From Polychytrium aggregatum (Eukaryota > Chytridiomycota > Chytridiomycetes > Polychytriales), in assembly GCF_025602895.1 (NCBI RefSeq), contig NW_026516219.1, positions 828,258 to 892,257 of the forward strand: 64,000 bases of DNA. The letters are read 5' to 3'. This document shows positions 33,801 through 43,196 of this stretch, one piece after another. A model generated the notes under the pieces. It did not search any database. It was not told the origin of the DNA and was given only the letters and a program-made list of their open reading frames with translations. Numbering within the stretch: position 1 is the first letter of the stretch; each line of letters opens with the position of its first letter. Made by a program: the position numbers and the translations under genes.

Positions 33801-34685
33801 TTTGAGCGGGACACCTCGAGAGTCAACAGGGGTGCCAGACTCGGCATACACCTTCGTCGTGAGCACGGACCTTATCGACACCGTAGGATACGTCTCCGGC
33901 GAAGGAGGACGGATATCCATTTGGGCAGCGAAAATGTCGAGCTTGTCTTCCCGTGCAAGACGGAGAAGACTCGCCGCATTAACGAGCTCAATGTCGGGCG
34001 AAGATAAAGCCGTTGGCTCTTCAGAAAGCGAAGCAGAGTCAAGGCGGGAAGAAAGGGAAGGCGAAGTGCCAAAGGAGGGAACCGGTGTAAGGGAAGGACC
34101 GGAGGGAGGAGTCAAAGGCGAAGTGCCCGAAGGGGGAGGCGAATAGCCGGAAGGGGACGAAGTGTCCAAGGAGGAAGCAGAGACATCCGCGAGGATGTGT
34201 CCATCAGCAAGGCAAGAGGGATCGGAGAACGAAAGGGAGAGGGACTTCCAATTGACAACTGGATTATGCAAGCGCATCCAGGGAAGACCAAGAGTGATGG
34301 GAGTGGTGGAGAGTCGAGTCACAAGAAAAGAAATCGACTCGGTGTGGGAACCAATGGTCAACGTCACAGGAACGGTTTGGAAACGAATGAAACCGGCCGA
34401 AGAACCATCAGCAAGGGAAACGGAGTAGGGAGTAGAAAGAGGGATAAGAGAGAGTTTATGGAGATCCGCAAAGGCAGGATCAGTGAGGGCAAGAGCGGTG
34501 CATCCATCATCAATAAAGACAGAAAGGGAGATGGAGACCGGGCCAGAAAGACTCATGACGACAAGGGTGGCCGGAAGAAGAAGCTTATCGTCCGATAATG
34601 ACGAGTCAGAGGGGGAAGATGTTCGTATCGCCGAACAGACCACCTCGCTTACTTGCGAGGTGCTGCTCGGCTGTGGGCATTTCCC
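30864..34685 (-). CDS. pol: C2 Pol polyprotein
   Basis: Intact frame, differing from C1 Pol at a handful of residues (for example ALTDPAF against ALIDPAF). The same unusual protease IDDGCTAL is present. Frameshift heptamer 34679-34685 and hairpin 34630-34671 are unchanged, so C2 is a candidate active copy. Confidence 0.94.
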   Translation of the reverse strand, partial: GKCPQPSSTSQVSEVVCSAIRTSSPSDSSLSDDKLLLPATLVVMSLSGPVSISLSVFIDDGCTALALTDPAFADLHKLSLIPLSTPYSVSLADGSSAGFIRFQTVPVTLTIGSHTESISFLVTRLSTTPITLGLPWMRLHNPVVNWKSLSLSFSDPSCLADGHILADVSASSLDTSSPSGYSPPPSGTSPLTPPSGPSLTPVPSFGTSPSLSSRLDSASLSEEPTALSSPDIELVNAASLLRLAREDKLDIFAAQMDIRPPSPETYPTVSIRSVLTTKVYAESGTPVDSRGVPLKYNEFGDVFSLKSDPPSSLPPHRPYDLSIEFVRTEDGKEPRLPKPGKVYPLSPAEESALSEYLTNALARGWISKSSSPVGAPCFFVKKPNGGLRLCVDYRGLNAITKKNRYPLPLFQDLLDKLSSARVFSHLDLPDAYHLVRVKKGDEWKTAFVCKSGSYEYNVIPFGLSNAPAAFQFFMNDIFSDLLGVCVVIYLDDILIFSKDPLEHEEHVKLVLSRLREHSLKVNPAKCSFDLSEVDFLGMIISADGIKMDPAKVEAVSLWPVPSSARDIQVFIGFANFYRRFVKDFSALARPLTSLTTKSSTFSWSPEAQEAFDSLKRSFTSAPILRYFDSSKPAVIEPDASDFALGAVLSQFDPDGALHPVAFHSRQFRPAEVNYDTHDKELLAIVDSFTAWRHYLMAADPDHPTLVFSDHQNLTRFTSASQLSRRQFRWAQFLSDFAFRIYHRPGRLNTKADALSRRSDFEIKPGDSLHSTNFLQLFESISLDSITVIGSNPDFLSEIRAATLSCSLLSDFNAKRLDGDYSFRDGLLYFKDLIVVPSPELQLKVFEQRHCSAAAGHFGLAKTVELISRDFHWPRLRKSVRRFIANCEACQRAKPSRHSPYGLLHPLPVPSERWWDLSMDFITDLPPSNGFDSIFVVKDRLSKQAHFVPTTKMVTGEQTAELFLSHIFRLHGCPRSIVSDRGTQFTSAFWRRFNELLKTKISLSSAFHPETDGSTEVLNQVIEQYLRIHCNYLQDDWTLHLPLAEFTYNNSENTSTGMTPFFAVHGHHPIFDPSIIRDPSVVPSAEERVDRLQTVLEDLKANLRVAQESYTLQANKSRLPTPDISVGDLVFLDRRHIRTLRPSNKLDQKKLGPFKVLRRINPVAFELKLPSTLKVHPVFHVSLLEPRTKDIVPEFTQPEPPPILVDSQEEFEVETVLDSRLFRGRLQYLVQWKGYSETDRSWEPAANVSHATDLVADFHLRYPSKPKATSGVRR

Positions 34686-35602
34686 GAGTTCCGTTTGACC
34701 AGAACCGGGCACTGCTGAACATCGCGACTGCCGGGACAAGACTTTTCCCCGCAGTACAGGCAGAGACCCTGCTCACGACGTCGCTTTTTCTCGACGTCGG
34801 AGAGCTTAGCAGGGCGGACCGAGACAGAGTCAAGGTCCATGGGAGTGGGTGCAGAAGAGGAGGAAGAAGAAACATGCGCGGGAGAATGGTGGTGATGGGG
34901 AGCAGAGCGAGAAGAAGGAGGAGGAGGTTGGGAACGGGAGGAGATCTTGAGACGATGGAGGGCATCGTCGTACTCGACCGCTGCCTTGATCAACTCAGGC
35001 AGGGAAGCGGGAGCGGGGCGGAGACCGATGAGGTGGAACTTGACCTCAGACTTCAAACCCTCCTTGAAGAAGTGCATCTTGGTGGGTTCATCAGTCTGGA
35101 CGCGGGCGGCGAGCTGGACGAAGCGGGTGGCGAAGGCTTGGCAGGACTTGAGCTGGACCAAGCGCTTGAGGTCGTTCAAGGCCTTATCTTGCGAGGAGGC
35201 CGTGTCCTCACCGAAGGTCGACTTGAGGGCAACTTCAAAATCCGCGAAGGAAGCCGGGAAGCGGTTGGCCATGTAGAAGGCGGCCTCGTACCACTTGAAG
35301 GCTTCACCGCGGAGGAAGGAGGTGGCGTACAGGACCTTCTGGCGCTCGGGCGCGAAGAAGGCAGGATCGGCGAGGGAAACCAGGTGGCACTGGGCGAGGA
35401 AGGCCGTCGTTTCATCGCGGGAACCTAGGAACTCCTTGGGCTTGTTGACCTGGTAGACCTGGCGGGGAGCGGCGGCGGGAGCTTGCAGATCTTGGATCTG
35501 ACGATGGAGAGCAGCGTTCTGGGTCATGAGGGCGTTCATACGCTCCTCCATGCGCGCCAGATACGCGTTGAGGTCTGCAGGGGGTGCAGCAGGCTCAGCC
35601 AT
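34649..35602 (-). CDS. gag: C2 Gag
   Basis: 317 residues from MAEPAAPP, differing from C1 Gag by about one residue (HLVSLADP against HLVFLADP). It has the same His-less Cys cluster. The upstream priming site (35660-35671) and LTR are intact. Confidence 0.92.
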   Translation of the reverse strand: MAEPAAPPADLNAYLARMEERMNALMTQNAALHRQIQDLQAPAAAPRQVYQVNKPKEFLGSRDETTAFLAQCHLVSLADPAFFAPERQKVLYATSFLRGEAFKWYEAAFYMANRFPASFADFEVALKSTFGEDTASSQDKALNDLKRLVQLKSCQAFATRFVQLAARVQTDEPTKMHFFKEGLKSEVKFHLIGLRPAPASLPELIKAAVEYDDALHRLKISSRSQPPPPSSRSAPHHHHSPAHVSSSSSSAPTPMDLDSVSVRPAKLSDVEKKRRREQGLCLYCGEKSCPGSRDVQQCPVLVKRNSGNAHSRAAPRK

Positions 35603-35673
35603 CGGATCGACGAGGGAAAGAGAGGCGAAAGAAGAAGAAAGGCCGGGAAGCCAAGAGGGAGCGTTCAAAATGA

Positions 35674-36464
35674 TGTTAGAGTCCGAAGGGGACTCAACGG
35701 CAAAAGAAGAAGTGAGCTCGAAGTGAGCTCAGGGAAGGCAAGGGTAAAGTCCGAAGTGGACTCGGAGAGGGAGCGAGGGAAGCAAAGATCCGTTCAAGAT
35801 AAGACTAGTCTCGAAATGAGACGTGAGGAACACTCAGAGAATAAAGTAGAAGGCACTTTATTTAGTCCTATTTTGAACGCTAAGGTTCGACTACACATCG
35901 CGGGGGTCAGGCTATTTATAGACAAGTCCGGACTTGGCAGCGAAGGGCGGCCAAGGGAGGGAAAAGTGGGCGATCGAGCAGGGCGAAGGGGGCGATGCAC
36001 GAACGAGGGCCGAGAAGGACCACCGAGACAGGCAGAGAACCAAAGCGAGAGAGGCGCAAGCAAAAGCGAAGCACCTGGCAGGAGAAACGTGCAAAGGCGA
36101 AGCAATGTGACTCAACGTCCAAGAAGCGGATTGGTCAAGTATAAGGTTGGGGCAAATGCATGCGAGATGAACAAGAGATCGGGGCGGTCAGGCAGGTCAT
36201 GAGTCACCGGTGGGGGGACACATGACCGGCAGCCGAATTGCAACCAATCGCAGCAAGGCGCGTGCACAAACAAACCGGCGCGTGCGAAGAAGACAAAGGA
36301 AGCGGAGCAGCGCGGGAAAACGGAAGTGCGGAAGGAGCGGAAAAGACAGGCAAAAGGCGGAAAATCGGAGGGGAACTGCAAGGCTACACACAAACAAACA
36401 GAAAGGCAAAAGAATAGCCAAGTGTGCAGTCAAAGTGGAGAACAAGCAGGAGCTATCCCTAACA
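35674..36464 (-). repeat. C2 LTR (5' side)
   Basis: 791 bp, followed by the ACTAG duplication and the A6 hairpin remainder. Confidence 0.92.
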
Positions 36465-36483
36465 ACTAGGGCTCCAGAGCCAC

Positions 36484-37305
36484 CTAGTAGGGTCGGCCGT
36501 TTCCCGACTTCATGGGGCACTCCTTGGCCTGGTGTCCCGGTCGGTGACAGAAGAAGCAGGAACCATGGCGGAGGTCCTCCTGCTTCTGTCTGTCCTTGGG
36601 GGAGACAGTGGCAGCTTGCTGGAACCGGGAGCGGGGAGGGCCACGAGCCTCCATGGCGTTGACGTCAACGTCCATGGGCTCAGGCATGGGTCTTGCGGGC
36701 GGGGCCGGGCGAGGCGGACGGGCTGGGACGTGATGAGACCGATGGCCGCCTGCCAGCTGCGGGTAGAACTGGCGGCCATGGTACTGGACGTTGTCGAGGT
36801 TCTCGGCAACGTCCATCATCACGTCCAGGGACTTGCGGGCATCAGGGTTGCTGGCGATGTACTCTCTGATCTTGGGCTTGAGGCCCTTCTGGAAGAGGTA
36901 CATCGCATCAGCAGAGCCCAGCTCCTCAATCTGGGAGGAGAGGTCTTCAAACTCCTCGATGTAGCGGGTCACAGAACCACGCTGCACGAGAGAGTATAGC
37001 TTGTCACGGGCAATGAGTTCAGCATTGGGGCTGCCGAAGCGGCGACGGAGGCGGTCCTTGAAGTCGTCAAACACACCTTCGCTCTGCTCGTCGAACCCTT
37101 GGCGGCGGTACCAACGGTACGCCTGGTCCTTTAAGCAGAGCTTGGCGGCGACGATGTGGTGGGTGGGGGCGACTTGGGCAGCATCGAGGTAGTCCTCGAG
37201 TTGCTGCAGCCAGTCCTCCACCGAGGAGGAGCGGCTCTTCCCAGTAAACACTGGGGCACGGAAGGTCTTGAGGAAGGCTTCCGGAAGTGGGCGGGGGTTG
37301 CTCAT
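36484..37305 (-). CDS. gag: A6 Gag, complete
   Basis: Same 273-residue protein as A2 Gag, with knuckle, slippery heptamer (36499-36505), spacer, 5' hairpin arm and stop retained. The 3' arm of the hairpin is broken by C2. Leader and primer site to 37427 are intact. Confidence 0.93.
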   Translation of the reverse strand: MSNPRPLPEAFLKTFRAPVFTGKSRSSSVEDWLQQLEDYLDAAQVAPTHHIVAAKLCLKDQAYRWYRRQGFDEQSEGVFDDFKDRLRRRFGSPNAELIARDKLYSLVQRGSVTRYIEEFEDLSSQIEELGSADAMYLFQKGLKPKIREYIASNPDARKSLDVMMDVAENLDNVQYHGRQFYPQLAGGHRSHHVPARPPRPAPPARPMPEPMDVDVNAMEARGPPRSRFQQAATVSPKDRQKQEDLRHGSCFFCHRPGHQAKECPMKSGNGRPY

Positions 37306-37427
37306 GGCAGGGGCAGGCTCCAGGGACAGAGAGGAGAGTCGGTCGGCAAGAGAGGCGGGATCCAGCTTGAGGATCTAGAAAGAGGACAAACAGGACGAAA
37401 ACAAGACGAGGATTTCCGATGCTACCA

Positions 37428-37736
37428 TGTAACGTCCACTACTGGGACGTTGGGGCAAGACGGGGAGGGAGGGGGTACAAGACAAGACAGGACGGGGCAG
37501 AACAGGGCGGTGCTAGGCTACTCTAGCGGACGGGTGAGCTCGGGGAGCACTTACGTTTATTCACGATAAAACCGAACTCCAGACAAACGGGGGGAACGGG
37601 GGCAACCCGCAGGTATACCCTGCGGTGGCCTGCCTGCGGTGCGTGAAAACGCAAAGCGCAGCACAGGTCACGACCCACTGCGCCGCGCAGTACGCGCAGT
37701 ACGCGCAGCACAGCGTCGGAGATACCATCTCCTACA
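37428..37736 (-). repeat. LTR of family A (copy 9, 5' LTR of A6)
   Basis: 309 bp; flanked on the right by the CTGTG duplication, after which E leader resumes. Confidence 0.93.
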
Positions 37737-37905
37737 CTGTGTCCCAGTCCAGTCCCCGCTCCTCTCCCTACGTTCGAGTCTTGCATTAGGACTCTTGCGC
37801 ACTTCCCTGCTTGCCCCGTTGTCCAGTCTTGACACTTGGCAAGACCTTCAACAACCCCCCACTTGCCCTGCCTTTGCCCCGTCCCCTTCTCTATCTCTTT
37901 TACCA

Positions 37906-39144
37906 ATGGCTTCCCCTTCTGGCCTTTCCGAGCCCGAGCTCCAGGCCATCCGTGCGGTCATTATCCAGTCCGCCGAGAACGCCCGTTCTCTCCAGGACTT
38001 TTCCAAGTTCCTCCACGATCAGGATGATGCGCTCAACCGCATCACCGATCGTATGGACCAGGTCCTGGCTCGCCGTGAAGAGGATGTCCGCCAAGTTGTC
38101 GCCGCCAGTGTCCAGGAGGCCCTCCGCAGCTACCAGGCCCAGCTACCTCCTCCTGCTCCCGCTCCCGCCCCGATCCGTCGTGCAGGTCGCCCCTACTTCG
38201 GCGTTCCTGACGACGTCGATGATCCTGCCCAAGACCCCGAGGACAACCCTGCTGGTCGCAACTCTGCCACCAGGCAGATAGGTCCCCCTGATCGCTTCTC
38301 TGGTAAGGACCCGAGCCGCTGCAATGCCTTCCTCTCGCATTGCAGACTGGCCTTCGTGTCCAACCCTCCCCTCTTCCAGACTGAAAGGGATAAGGTGTTC
38401 TACGCCTTATCCTATCTCGATGGTACTGCTGCAGACTACATGCAGCCGTACATCGATCAGTTGGAGAGAGACCCCGAGTGCTCTCCCCCTGCCATCCGTG
38501 ACTTTGCCGGTTTCTCCGAGTGGCTCCGTGCTGCCTTTGGCCAGGTCCAGCCCACCATCGCCGCTGCTCGCGAGATGGTCAGGCTTTACCAAGTCACCTC
38601 CGCCGCCGCCTATGCCGCCGAGTACCGCCGCCAAGCCGTCCACCTCGTCACTTGGTCCCAAGACCCTCTCATGTTCCACTTCGAGAGTGGACTCAAGCCC
38701 TCGGTCCAAGACGAACTCTCCCGCCGCTCCTTCGACAACCTCGAAGATCTCATGCAAGCGGCGATCGCCATCGACAACCGCCAGGAGGACCAACGCTCCC
38801 GCCGTCCCAACCACCGCTCCGCTCCTGCTCCTGCTCCTGCTCGTCCGGCTCCTCTCCCTTTCCGTCCGGCTCCTCGTCCCTTCGCTCCTGCTCCTCCTCC
38901 TCGCCCCGCTCAAGCCTTCAACGTTCCCCAGCCCATGGACCTCAGCCAGGCCTCCGCTCGCAGGCTGACCGCCGAGGACAAGGCCGCCCTCCGTGCTGCC
39001 AACCGCTGCTTTTATTGCAAGCAGGAAGGGCACATTGCCCTTCGCTGCCCCAATAAGGCATCCTCCCGCTTGGCTGCCATCGATGCTTCTTTGGCTGTCG
39101 TTGATGTGAATAAACTTGACGACCAGGAAAACTTCTCTGCCTAG
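37906..39144 (+). CDS. gag: Gag of element E
   Basis: 412 residues. The start is the first ATG after the E leader (MASPSGLSEPELQ); the frame is also open upstream through the A6 LTR, which is not part of it. An N-terminal helical region is followed by Retrotrans_gag-like motifs (DRFSGKDPSRCNAFLSHCRL, FYALSYLDGTAADY, AYAAEYRRQAVHL), an Ala/Pro-rich linker and one canonical CCHC knuckle CFYCKQEGHIALRC. The stop lies in the 5' arm of the frameshift hairpin. A6 separates this gene from its promoter LTR. Confidence 0.92.
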   Translation: MASPSGLSEPELQAIRAVIIQSAENARSLQDFSKFLHDQDDALNRITDRMDQVLARREEDVRQVVAASVQEALRSYQAQLPPPAPAPAPIRRAGRPYFGVPDDVDDPAQDPEDNPAGRNSATRQIGPPDRFSGKDPSRCNAFLSHCRLAFVSNPPLFQTERDKVFYALSYLDGTAADYMQPYIDQLERDPECSPPAIRDFAGFSEWLRAAFGQVQPTIAAAREMVRLYQVTSAAAYAAEYRRQAVHLVTWSQDPLMFHFESGLKPSVQDELSRRSFDNLEDLMQAAIAIDNRQEDQRSRRPNHRSAPAPAPARPAPLPFRPAPRPFAPAPPPRPAQAFNVPQPMDLSQASARRLTAEDKAALRAANRCFYCKQEGHIALRCPNKASSRLAAIDASLAVVDVNKLDDQENFSA

Positions 39145-41898
39145 AAAAGGTCGGAGGAGCTTTCCTAGGCGTCAATCATGTCATAAATCTTCCTCCTGTA
39201 AATGTCTCCACGGTAAATCACTCTTCTGCCTTTTGCCATCTTGCCCCCGTCACCATTGCCACCGCTTCCACCGCTCTTGCTTCTTCGTCTTCGCCTCCCG
39301 AGCCTGACATCCAACGTCAGCCCTCCCTCGCTGTGACTCTGCTGTGCGGTCCAGAGTCCATACGGGCAACCGCCATGATCGATACCGGCGCGGTTACTTC
39401 GTTTATGGACACTGGATTCGCCGCAACCCACGCTCTCCCCACCTTTGAAACTTCTTTCGTCATCACTCTTGCCGATGGTTCTTCGATGGAGTCTAGTCTT
39501 GGAGTTTGTGTTTCTATGATCACAGGCATCAGCCACTATGAACAAATCTCGTTCGCGCTGATTCCCTTGGCTTCATACCCGATCATCTTGGGTATGGATT
39601 GGATCAAGAAACACAAACCCTACTTTGACTGGCACCATGACTCTATTTTCTTGCCTTGCACCTCTATCCACAGTTTGGCCTCCCCGTTCTCTCCCGAGCC
39701 ACAGTCCTCTAGGTCCAGCCCTGCCGAGCCGCCTGCCGAGTCCCCTGCTGAGGTCCCCGCCGAGCCTGCCGTGTCCCTGCCCGAGTCCAAGATTGTTCCT
39801 GCCAAGTCCCCAGCCGAGTCCCCAGCCGAGCCCGAGATCCTCCCTGCCTTGCCTCCTGCCGTGCCCAAGCCCAGTCCTGCCTTGCCTCCTGCCGTCCCAA
39901 AGACCAAGACCAAGACCCAGTCCCTGCCCAGCGTCAGCCTGATCGGCAGCATCCCCTTCCAGCACGCCGTCCAGAAGGAAGGCCTGGAAGTGTTCCTCTT
40001 GGATGCTGCCCGAGTCCTGTCCCTCTGCTCCGTCGACGCTGGAGCCAAGCCCAAGGCCGAGCCCTCTGTCCCCTCCAAGTACTCGTCCTTTGCCAAGGTG
40101 TTTTCCAAGTCCGAGGCCGACAAGCTCCCCCAGCACCGCCCTTACGACCACACGATCCCGTTGGTCGAAGGTGCGTCTCCGTCGTTTGGACCCGTCTACA
40201 ACCTCTCCAAGCCGGAGATGGACGCCCTCCACACCTACATCCAAGAGAACTTGTCCAAGGGTTTCATCCGCCGTTCCGAGTCCCCTGCCGGTGCCCCAGT
40301 CCTGTTCGTCAAGAAGAAGGATGGCTCCCTCCGTCTCTGCGTCGACTACCGGGCCCTGAACAAGATCACCGTGCCGAACCGTTGTCCCTTGCCCCTGATT
40401 GCCGAGACGTTCGACAACCTCGGCAAGGCCAAGATCTTCACCAAGCTCGACATGCGAGGCGCATACAACCTCTTGCGCATCGCTGAAGGTGAAGAATGGA
40501 AGACGGCCTTCCGCTGCCGCTACGGCCACTTCGAGTACAATGTCATGCCGTTCGGCTTGACCAACGCTCCTGCCTCGTTCCAAGCCTTCGTCAACGATGT
40601 CCTCCGTGAATACCTTGACCAGTTCGTGGTCGTCTACCTGGACGACATCCTCATCTACTCCTCCGATCCTGCCGAGCACGAGGCTCATGTCAAGAAAGTC
40701 CTGACCAAGCTCCAAGACGCCGGACTCTCGCTCAAGCTTGAAAAGTGTGAGTTCGACCAGTCCTCCGTCGCCTTCCTCGGGTTCATCATCTCGCCCGATG
40801 GAATCTCCATGGATCCCGACAAGGTCAAGGCCATCCAGGAGTGGGAGATCCCCCGATCTGCCCACGACATCCAAGTCTTCCTCGGCCTGGCGAACTTCTA
40901 CCGTCGGTTCGTCAAGGATTATTCCAAGATCGCCACCCCGCTGACGGACCTCCTGAAGAAGGACATCAAGTTCTCCTGGTCTCCCTCGGCTCAAACGTCA
41001 TTCCTGAAGCTCAAGGAATGCCTGAGCACCGGTCCTGTCCTCCGCCACTTCGACCCCGAGCGTCAGTGCGTCATCGAAGCCGACGCATCTGACTATGCTC
41101 TTGGCGCTGTTCTCAGTCAGCGCGACGACGAAGGCCTCCTGCACCCCGTGGCTTTCTACTCCCGGAAGCTGCTCGATGCGGAAATGAATTATCAAATCTA
41201 TGATAAGGAACTTCTCGCCATCGTCGCAGCCTTCAAGCAATGGAGACACTACCTCGAGTTTTCTTCCCAAGCCACCGAGGTCGTCACCGACCACAAGAAC
41301 CTTGAATACTTCCAGACCTCCCGCAACCTCAGCCGTCGCCAAGTCCGTTGGTCCGAGATCCTTGGCGACTACAACTTCGTCATCAGGTATCGACCCGGAA
41401 CCCTCAACAATGCCGCCGACGCCCTCTCCCGCAAGGACAAGTTCCCTAAGGAGGGGGGTGACTCCCGTAGCTCCCCGAACACCCAGACCCTGCTGCCACC
41501 AAAACTCTTCGTTTCCGCCCTCCGAGCCGTTCCCGTTGCCCCCGAGTCTGAGGATATCGCCGTCCTCATCAAGTCAAACCTCAAGAAGGACTCTACCTTT
41601 GGTCCGATCCTGTCCCAAGTCCTCAAGAATCCTGCCTCCTGTCCCGGCTACTCCGTCGACAACGACCTTCTGCTCTTTGAAGGTCTCGTCTGCGTCCCCG
41701 ATGTCCCCGAGCTCAAGCGCAAGATCCTCGTCGAGTGCCACGAATCGCCGACCGCCGGCCACTTCGGCGTCACCAAGACCTTCGAGCTCGTCTCCCGGAC
41801 CTTCCACTGGCCGACCATGCGTCGCTACATCAAGGAGTATGTCTCCGGATGCGACACCTGCCAGCGGAACAAGCACTCCCGTCACAAGCCCTACGGAC
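39120..41898 (+). pseudogene. pol: Pol of element E, cut in the integrase by a LINE
   Basis: Protease with IDTGAVTSF near 39379; a Pro/Ala/Glu-rich repetitive linker (about 39717-39930); reverse transcriptase with [16 protein letters not shown] and YLDD near 40635; RNase H with EADASDYALG near 41075; integrase H-H-C-C domain (HESPTAGHFG to CDTC) ending at KPYG. At 41899 the L-I poly-A end begins, so the integrase core and any chromodomain are absent. The frame is intact up to that point. Confidence 0.92.
39126..39170 (+). promoter_or_regulatory. -1 frameshift signal at the E gag/pol overlap
   Basis: Heptamer GGAAAAC (39126-39132) in phase G GAA AAC, 6-nt spacer, then a hairpin at 39139-39170: GCCTAG/CTAGGC, one A-C mismatch, AAAG/CTTT, 10-nt loop. 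Pol is open in the -1 frame only from 39120, so the two frames overlap by 25 nt around this site. The first triplet is GGA, not three identical bases, so the heptamer is near-canonical. Confidence 0.72.
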
Positions 41899-42025
41899 TT
41901 TTTTTTTTTTGTTACTATAGTCAACTTTATTCAAGAAGACAAGCCATCAGGTCCAACAGGTTGGTACCCCGGCACGTTGAGTACACAGACAAGCCTATTT
42001 ACTCCTGTTGCAGCCTAGTGCTGCC

Positions 42026-42878
42026 TCAGCTGCCCACAAGGTCTGAGACCAAGCGGGTGAACACATTTTCAAGCAGTTCCCACAAGGGAACAGCAGGATC
42101 GAGGGGAGGTCGGGGTGGTGGAGTGACAAGTGCTGGCACTATACTACGCTGTGATGGGGGTGCAGGTGGAGACTGCAAGGGTGGGACTGCACTAAGTGTG
42201 GGAGTGGGTGGTGGTGCTGGGTGTGCACCAAGTGCGAATGCTCGGAAGGCAGTGCGGGGAGCGGGTACATGAGCAGCAAGCGATCCAAGTGCGGGAGGGG
42301 TGCGACTGCGAGGGGGAGTGCGATCGAAACTGAGTAGGTCCAGCAGCTTGTCCACTGGTCCCACTCCGGCTATACCACTTTCCACCCAAGTCGGGTGGGC
42401 CGTCTTGAGGGCTGCGACCTTGCGGACCAGGACTTGATGCGGATCCACACACTGCTGTGCGTGGGTCCTGGTCAAGTCGATCCCGGATCCGTGTCGAGCC
42501 AGGTTCTTGCACTTGCGGTATCCAAACCTGAAGTGGCCTGGGAGAGCACCGAGTCGCCATCGGACCATGAACATGAGCATGACCATGGATCCTTGGTACC
42601 CGCGAGCCTCCCAGAGTCCCGACATCTTGGTCGACGGGGTGCAGGCGGCGGTGAGTTGCTTGGAGCGGTCGAAGCCGTTCTTCATGTGGTCCTCGAAGAT
42701 GAGGGTCTTGATCGGGACGGGTTGGGGTCGGGGCGGTCCGGGCGGCGGCGGCTGGTGTCGGGTCTTGCCTCGGTAGACCTCCGTGGCCGTGAGGGAGTGG
42801 TCGGCCTCTTGTCGGCGGACCACCATGGCCCAGTGCGGATCGGCTCGGACTCCTTGGCCGAGGAACTGGTCGGGGTGG
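42026..42878 (-). pseudogene. L-I copy a ORF2, C-terminal part
   Basis: Encodes the region after the RT: a Cys/His cluster (CKNLARHG then RTHAQQC), a Pro-rich tail and the terminal motif PLWELLENVFTRL. It is separated from the RT part by A7. It has several substitutions relative to copy c, so it is somewhat diverged. Confidence 0.88.
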
Positions 42879-43187
42879 TGTAACGTCCACTACTGGGACG
42901 TTGGGGCAAGACGGGGAGGGAGGGGGTACAAGACAAGACAGGACGGGGCAGAACAGGGCGGTGCTAGGCTACTCTAGCGGACGGGTGAGCTCGGGGAGCA
43001 CTTACGTTTATTCACGATAAAACCGAACTCCAGACAAACGGGGGGAACGGGGGCAACCCGCAGGTATACCCTGCGGTGGCCTGCCTGCGGTGCGTGAAAA
43101 CGCAAAGCGCAGCACAGGTCACGACCCACTGCGCCGCGCAGTACGCGCAGTACGCGCAGCACAGCGTCGGAGATACCATCTCCTACA
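42879..43187 (-). repeat. LTR of family A (copy 10, 3' LTR of A7)
   Basis: 309 bp, preceded by GGTGG in L-I ORF2. Confidence 0.93.
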
Positions 43188-43196
43188 CTCCCACAC

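Larger units (their letters stand above)
30061..36464 (-). mobile_element. Element C2, complete chromovirus (6404 bp)
   Basis: Same organisation as C1, with a perfect target duplication ACTAG (30056-30060 and 36465-36469). Same orientation as its host A6, and inserted in the 3' arm of the A frameshift hairpin. LTRs 30061-30851 and 35674-36464 look identical to each other. Confidence 0.95.
25861..37736 (-). mobile_element. Element A6, full-length chromovirus carrying C2
   Basis: Both A LTRs are present with a matching 5-bp target duplication CTGTG, the clearest ordinary insertion of family A here. C2 splits it at the gag/pol hairpin. Except for C2 both reading frames are intact. Confidence 0.94.
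25373..41898 (+). mobile_element. Element E, 5' half, carrying A6 (and C2) in its leader
   Basis: LTR, leader (interrupted by A6 with a perfect CTGTG duplication at 25856-25860 and 37737-37741), gag and pol up to the integrase zinc domain, where L-I copy a inserted. The distal pol and 3' LTR are not in the window. Removing A6 rejoins LTR to leader cleanly. Confidence 0.85.
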
